In this document: positions 62,078-64,000 of the stretch, piece after piece | Layout of the letters: every line of letters starts with the position of its first letter | How positions within the stretch are numbered: position 1 is the stretch's first letter | Assembly (NCBI GenBank): GCA_963573385.1 | Contig: CAUYLG010041313.1 | Coordinates: forward strand, 21,753 to 85,752 | Direction of reading: 5' to 3' | Length of the DNA: 64,000 bases | Source: Cacajao melanocephalus | Taxonomy: Eukaryota; Chordata; Mammalia; Primates; Pitheciidae | Program-made: the position numbers and the translations under genes | Notes under the pieces: model-generated | Seen by the model: only the letters and a program-made list of their open reading frames with translations | What the model was told of the DNA's origin: nothing | Databases searched by the model: none

Positions 62078-62548
62078 GAGAGCGAGCCAAGATGGCTGAC
62101 CACTAGCAGCTCAGGATTGTAGCTCCCAGAGAAAGCGCACAGAACGAGAGGACGCCACACTTACAGATGAATTGTTGTTGCCCACGGACCAGGAGATTCC
62201 CAGCGGAGGAGCCCCACGGGTCGCCAGCGCGACTCTTGTGGCCGGCGTGGCAGTTTTGCCCACGCAGCGGTTCTTGGTGCAGAGTAAATGGGACTGGGTC
62301 CCCTTTTGGTTGACGTTTGGAGCTTCGGGAAGGCAGACTCACCTCTTTACCTGATTGAAAAAGGGATTCAAGAGAGAAGCCAGACCGGAGCTTCCTGGGC
62401 AGAAAAGCACCATGAATCTTAATGCTACTGTTTTAGTCGGCAAAGTGGGTTGCTCAGATCTTGGCGCTGGGAATCAACAAGTTGGATGTCCACTCAGAAA
62501 CCTAATTTGAAAGTTGGCAATTACAAACGACAGGTGGATAAACTTACA

Positions 62549-63525
62549 ATGATGGGAAGAAACTAGCGTAAAAAGGCTGAGAATACTCAAAATCAGAATG
62601 CCTCTCGTTCTATAGGGGATCATAGTTCCTTATCAACAAGGGAACAAGGCCTGATGGAGAACGAGTGCAATCCATTAACAGAATCAGGCTTCAGAAGGTG
62701 GATAATAAGAAGCTTTTCTGAGCTAAAAGAACATGTTTTAGCCCAATGCAAAGAAACTAAGAACCTTGAAAAAAGGTTTGACGAAATACTCATGAGAATA
62801 GATAATTTAGAGAGGAATATAAGTGAATTAATGGAACTGAAGAACTCAATACGAGAACTTAGCGAAGTATGCACAGGTTTTAACAGTTGAATTGATCAAG
62901 CAGAAGAAAGGATATTAGAGGTCGAAGATCAACTTAATGAAATGAAACGAGAAGACAAGATTCGAGAAGAGTAGAAAGGAATGAGCAAAGTCTCCAAGAA
63001 ATATGGGACTATGTGAAAAGACCTAATTTACAACTGATAGGTGTACCTGAATATCATGAAGAGAATGAATCCAGGTTGGAAAATATTCTTCAGGATATTA
63101 TCCAGGTAAGTTTTCCTAACCTAGTATAAGCCAGGACAATACTCAACTCCAGGTAATTCAGAGAACACCACAAAGATATTCCTCAGGTAGAGCGACTCCT
63201 AGACACATAATCGCTAGATTCACTCGGGTTGAAATAAAGGAGAAAATTCTAAGGGCAGTTAGAGAGAAAGGTCAGGTTACCCGTCAAGGGAAGCCTATCA
63301 GACTCACAGCAGACCTCTCAGCAGAAACCCTACAAACTAGAAGAAAGTGGGGGGTCAATATTCAATATCCTCAAAGAAAAGAATTTTCAACCCAGAATCT
63401 CATATCCTGCCAAACTAAGCTTTATAAGTGAAAGAAAAATAAATTTTTTTGTGAACAAGCAAGCACTTGGAGATTTCATCACCACCAGGCCTGCTTTACA
63501 AGAGCTTCTGAAAGAAGCACTATAA
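62549..63525 (+). pseudogene. L1 ORF1 pseudogene
   Basis: ORF1 encodes the L1 RNA-binding trimer protein: an N-terminal coiled coil, a central RRM and a C-terminal domain. The start ATG-ATG at 62549 is followed by a TAG at codon 6. The longest remaining frame (62654-62890) covers the coiled coil, seen as heptad-like Leu/Ile spacing and many Glu/Lys, and ends at TGA. Another TAG and frameshifts follow near 62970. The RRM and C-terminal region is readable in pieces to about 63525 ('gagcttctgaaagaagcac'). It cannot make a full protein. Confidence 0.88.
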
Positions 63526-63609
63526 ACAGAAAGGAACAACCACTATCAGTCATCCCAAAAACTTACCAAAATGTAAAGAGTATCTCCATAATGAAGAATT
63601 TATATCAAC

Positions 63610-64000
63610 TAATGAGCAAAATAGCCAGCCAGCATTAAATCACAATATTGAATTCACAAATATTAATATTAATCCTAAATTTAAATGCATTAATGCCCTA
63701 ATTAAAGACACAGAGAGGCAAATTGAACAAAAAGTCAAAATCCATCCGTACGCTGTATCCAGATTTATCTCGCAAGTATCGACACACAAAGATTCTAAAC
63801 AAAGGGATGGAGGAAGATCCACCAATCAAATGGAGAGAAAACAAAAACAAAAACAAAAACAAAAAAAAACAGGAGTTGTAATTTTTGTCTCCGACAAAAT
63901 AGACTTTAACAGTAACAAAGACTAAAAGAAACAAAGAAGGATATTACATAATGGTAAAAGAATCAATGCAACAACAGGAGTTAATGATCATAAATATATA
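63610..64000 (+). pseudogene. L1 ORF2 start (endonuclease domain), partial and broken
   Basis: ORF2 encodes the L1 endonuclease and reverse transcriptase. The start of the APE-like endonuclease is seen in shifted frames: 'catccgtacgctgtatcc' and 'gggatggaggaagatccacc' correspond to its first hundred codons. An (AAAAAC)n expansion at 63838-63870 adds a frame-disturbing insertion. The domain continues beyond the window edge. Confidence 0.8.
63838..63872 (+). repeat. (AAAAAC)n expansion inside L1 ORF2
   Basis: Four to five 'aaaaac' units where L1 normally has a single A-rich Lys/Asn codon run. A replication-slippage product. Confidence 0.8.

Larger units (their letters stand above)
62078..64000 (+). 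mobile_element. Primate L1 with 5' UTR, sense, continuing past the window
   Basis: The element starts at its proper 5' end: 'gagccaagatggctgacc' is the L1 5' UTR start with its YY1-type 'caagatggc' box. The 5' UTR is about 470 bases, shorter than in young L1PA elements, through a deletion or an older subfamily. ORF1 and the beginning of ORF2 follow. It runs off the right edge, so completeness is unknown. Confidence 0.92.

Overview
This is primate, most likely human, nuclear DNA. It carries more than 20 Alu copies of several ages, young and old LINE-1 pieces, L2 and MIR fossils, MaLR and ERVL LTRs, hAT and Tigger DNA transposons, and processed copies of 7SL and U6 RNA. Base composition is AT-rich, and no reading frame behaves like a host exon. 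All long frames seen lie in repeats, in simple sequence, or in unsupported unique DNA. I read the window as intergenic or deep intronic sequence with no supportable functional protein gene. Repeat family names come from remembered consensus sequences; boundaries are estimated by eye, usually to within 10-30 bases.

Layout. 0-12.3 kb: scattered Alu, MIR, L1M, MER20 and MER5A copies, a locally duplicated 250-bp block (4.16 and 5.93 kb) and a 320-bp polypyrimidine tract fused to an antisense Alu. 12.3-23 kb: repeat-poor, with a long sense L2 fossil (13.2-14.3 kb), a 3.5-kb block with no recognisable repeat, paired MIRs and a compound CG/CA/GA microsatellite. 23-33 kb: a rearranged Alu, an old L1 ORF2 fossil, then a 7-kb decayed ERVL-class provirus (gag remnant, RT, RNase H, integrase, dUTPase-like region) broken by a MaLR LTR, a hAT transposon, and an MLT2-like LTR that itself holds an Alu. 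33-45 kb: L1M, a Tigger-like element, an antisense MLT2A LTR joined directly to an antisense L1, a near full-length RN7SL pseudogene, L2 and MLT1 copies. 45-48 kb: a compact rearrangement in which an L2-MIR-MER3 block is present as a large inverted repeat and a flanking 148-bp block as a direct repeat. 48-64 kb: L1M, MLT1, an Alu/U6 pair inside one apparent target-site duplication, many Alus, an AT-rich block, and at the right edge an L1 with 5'UTR, broken ORF1 and the start of ORF2 running out of the window.

Nothing here looks like a gene system working together. The content is a layered record of retrotransposition, nested insertion and local duplication. The most notable items are the 46-kb inverted/direct duplication, the Alu-U6 unit, the mosaic ERVL, the RN7SL copy, a 55-base minimal retro-insertion, and a perfect 16-bp palindrome centred on a consensus CRE in unique DNA. 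I found no evidence for a previously undescribed biological system.
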